Below are positions 62,767 through 64,000 of a DNA stretch of 64,000 nt, piece after piece. Both the position numbers and the translations under genes were made by a program. Numbering within the stretch: the first letter of the stretch is position 1; every line of letters starts with the position of its first letter. Origin of the DNA: Paracoccus sp. IB05 (lineage in GTDB: Bacteria; Pseudomonadota; Alphaproteobacteria; Rhodobacterales; Rhodobacteraceae); contig NZ_JAEFCF010000013.1 in NCBI RefSeq assembly GCF_016405985.1, forward strand, positions 1 to 64,000, in the 5' to 3' direction. Below the pieces are notes generated by a model, which was given only the letters and a program-made list of their open reading frames with translations, did no database searches and was not told the DNA's origin.

Positions 62767-63637
62767 TCGCATCCCGGTTTGTGGCGCGGGGCAGCGGGCG
62801 CCCGGGCGGGTAAAGCGCCTCGCGGCTGACCAGCGAGACCGTCACAAAGGCCACATAAAGCAACAGATACCAGGACCCGATCTTGGCAAAGCTGACGAGG
62901 TGGTCCGGTCGCTGCCCGGCATAAAGCCATGTGCCGGTCAGGGTTCCGATATTCTCGGCGATCCACAATGCCAGCGATGACAGGAATGCGGCAAGCGGCA
63001 GCGGCATCCACCAGTCCCGGTCCGAGATGCGAAACCAGATCCGGGTGCGGCCGAACAAAAGCACCGTAGCGGCAAACAGGATGATACGGATATCGGGCAG
63101 GACGTGATGGCTGAAGAAATTTACATAGATCGCGCCCGCCAGGATCCAGGTCAGCCAGAGCCGTGGATAGGGGGCAAAGCGCATCTCGAAAATGCGGATC
63201 ACCCGGACCATATAGCTGCCCACCGCCGCATACATGAAGCCCGAGAACAGCGGCACGCCCATCAGCTTCAGCAGCCCCGGCTCGGGATAGGCCCATGACC
63301 CGGCGCCGACCTTGAACCATTCCATCGCGGTGCCGGTCAGGTGGAAGAGGAGGATAACGCGCGCCTCGTCCCAGGTCTCGAGCCTCGTCCAGAGAAACAG
63401 GGCCTGGATGGCAATCGCGAAGAGAAACAGGAAATCGTAGCGCGCCAGCGCCCAGTCGGGCTGCCAGACCGCGCGGGTGATCAGGATCGCCACCAGCAAC
63501 AAACCACCAAACAGGCAGGCCCAGCCCTGTTTCAGCACGAACATCACCAGCTCTGCGAGGCCATAGGGCAGGGCGGCACGCACCCTTCTGCCCAAATGGC
63601 GTTCAAGGCTGCGGGTGGTTCGGGGCTGCGGCGACAT
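62690..63637 (-). CDS. DUF817 family membrane protein
   Basis: A 315-residue inner-membrane protein with about seven helices: ACLFGGLLLVAILITRAVWQ, YDFLFLFAIAIQALFLW, and LLFHLTGTAMEWFKVGAGSW with YPEPGLLKLMGVPLFSGFMY in the middle. The family is widespread in alphaproteobacteria and of unknown function. I placed the start at the ATG at 63637 (MSPQPRTTRSLERHLG), 20 codons into the open frame, because the preceding residues are unlike the family. The C-terminal 25 residues are Arg/Ser-rich and overlap the gene on the other strand. Confidence 0.82.
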   Translation of the reverse strand: MSPQPRTTRSLERHLGRRVRAALPYGLAELVMFVLKQGWACLFGGLLLVAILITRAVWQPDWALARYDFLFLFAIAIQALFLWTRLETWDEARVILLFHLTGTAMEWFKVGAGSWAYPEPGLLKLMGVPLFSGFMYAAVGSYMVRVIRIFEMRFAPYPRLWLTWILAGAIYVNFFSHHVLPDIRIILFAATVLLFGRTRIWFRISDRDWWMPLPLAAFLSSLALWIAENIGTLTGTWLYAGQRPDHLVSFAKIGSWYLLLYVAFVTVSLVSREALYPPGRPLPRATNRDAIRSARATSESPQTPLQPQSERRQSR

Positions 63638-63738
63638 GATACCTGATACGAGAGGGCAGAACCGCCGCAGGATCCGCTGGCACAAGACGCTCCGCAAGGG
63701 GGGGATTTCCGCCGCGCGGCCTGGCGCAGGACAGAAGA

Positions 63739-63759
63739 AGGCCGGGTGGACCCCGGCCT
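63739..63759 (-). terminator. Possible terminator of the phytase-like gene
   Basis: AGGCCGGG / CCCGGCCT forms an 8-bp stem with a five-base loop, 25 bases past the stop. The U-tract is poor. Confidence 0.5.
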
Positions 63760-63783
63760 ATTGTCAGTGAAAGAAGGGTCTGA

Positions 63784-64000
63784 TCAGAACTTGCCGGCGT
63801 TCCAGAACAGGGTCTCGCCCGAACTGTCATCAACGCCGTCATTGTCGGTGACGATCCAGGCATTGCCCTCGTGATCGAATGCCAGACCCTCGACCTTGTC
63901 GACCACATAGCCATTGGTCCGCGATTTCAGCTCAGGGATCAGGTCGCGGACCTCTTCCTTGGCGACAACCGGCAGGGTCTCGCCCAGTTTCACCGGCTTC
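63784..64000 (-). CDS. Esterase-like activity of phytase family protein, C-terminal part
   Basis: The gene enters from beyond the right window edge and the last 71 residues are visible. The segment KVEGLAFDHEGNAWIVTDND is typical of the phytase-like beta-propeller family (esterase-like activity of phytase), exported proteins in Rhodobacteraceae. The end LFWNAGKF is also typical. The start and any signal peptide cannot be seen. Confidence 0.7.
   Translation of the reverse strand, partial: KPVKLGETLPVVAKEEVRDLIPELKSRTNGYVVDKVEGLAFDHEGNAWIVTDNDGVDDSSGETLFWNAGKF

Noticed and set aside
1-64000. tRNA, rRNA, CRISPR or toxin-antitoxin genes
   Set aside because: I looked for cloverleaf-like stretches, repeat-spacer arrays and small paired overlapping genes and found none that I could support.

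Overview
The window is a high-GC chromosomal segment of an alphaproteobacterium, most likely of the Rhodobacteraceae/Paracoccaceae (Paracoccus, Rhodobacter and relatives). The evidence is family-typical genes (TIGR02186 protein with a TauE-like exporter, DUF1150 beside Hsp20, a trxB/Lrp divergent pair, small RRWLQS-type proteins, a DUF6538-type integrase), GTG/ATG starts with GGAG-type ribosome sites, and long open frames opposite most genes. No rRNA, tRNA or CRISPR array was seen.

Region 1-5.1 kb is a decayed mobile region. It holds an IS1182-type transposase broken by frameshifts, two IS3-type transposase fragments, a lambda J/TipJ-like phage tail gene in at least three frames, and a frameshifted integrase. 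The IS3 fragment is fused in frame to the tail gene. Short tandem duplications recur here.

Region 5.4-20.7 kb is housekeeping: Mn-type inorganic pyrophosphatase, a short Hsp70-like ATPase, Hsp20/DUF1150, a fused ATP sulfurylase/APS kinase, a peroxiredoxin-like/2OG-Fe(II) oxygenase fusion, trxB with a divergent Lrp/AsnC regulator, the lgt-MidA-pgeF operon, a UbiK-like factor and a glyoxalase-fold protein.

Region 20.7-31 kb carries TSUP exporter/TIGR02186, a nucleoside ABC importer (BmpA-type binding protein, ATPase, two permeases) ending in purine nucleoside phosphorylase, tsaB-rimI, an Nfu-type protein, dgkA, and a manganese exporter (mntP) behind a recognisable yybP-ykoY riboswitch.

Region 31-43 kb has a secreted trypsin-like protease, a UspA protein, paired hotdog thioesterases, MerR, an HSL-type hydrolase, and two adjacent operons for periplasmic metal/iron handling: di-haem protein-imelysin-DUF1513 and exbB-exbD-tonB.

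Region 43-60.5 kb is the main accessory block. A ten-gene leftward operon encodes a sugar-type ABC importer, two GMC oxidoreductases, an SDR, a Dabb protein, a DUF993 protein and a LacI regulator. It faces a second, divergent LacI gene. Beyond that, a leftward set (Gfo/Idh/MocA, CoA-transferase, enoyl-CoA hydratase, aldehyde dehydrogenase) has LacI-type operator-like palindromes at its promoter end. Together these look like uptake and oxidation of an unidentified sugar, polyol or cyclic alcohol. This is the best candidate for an undescribed pathway, but the substrate cannot be read from the sequence.

Region 60.6-64 kb has a CHAD protein, an alpha/beta hydrolase, a small membrane-anchored protein overlapping a DUF817 gene tail to tail, and the 3' end of a phytase-like esterase gene cut by the window edge.
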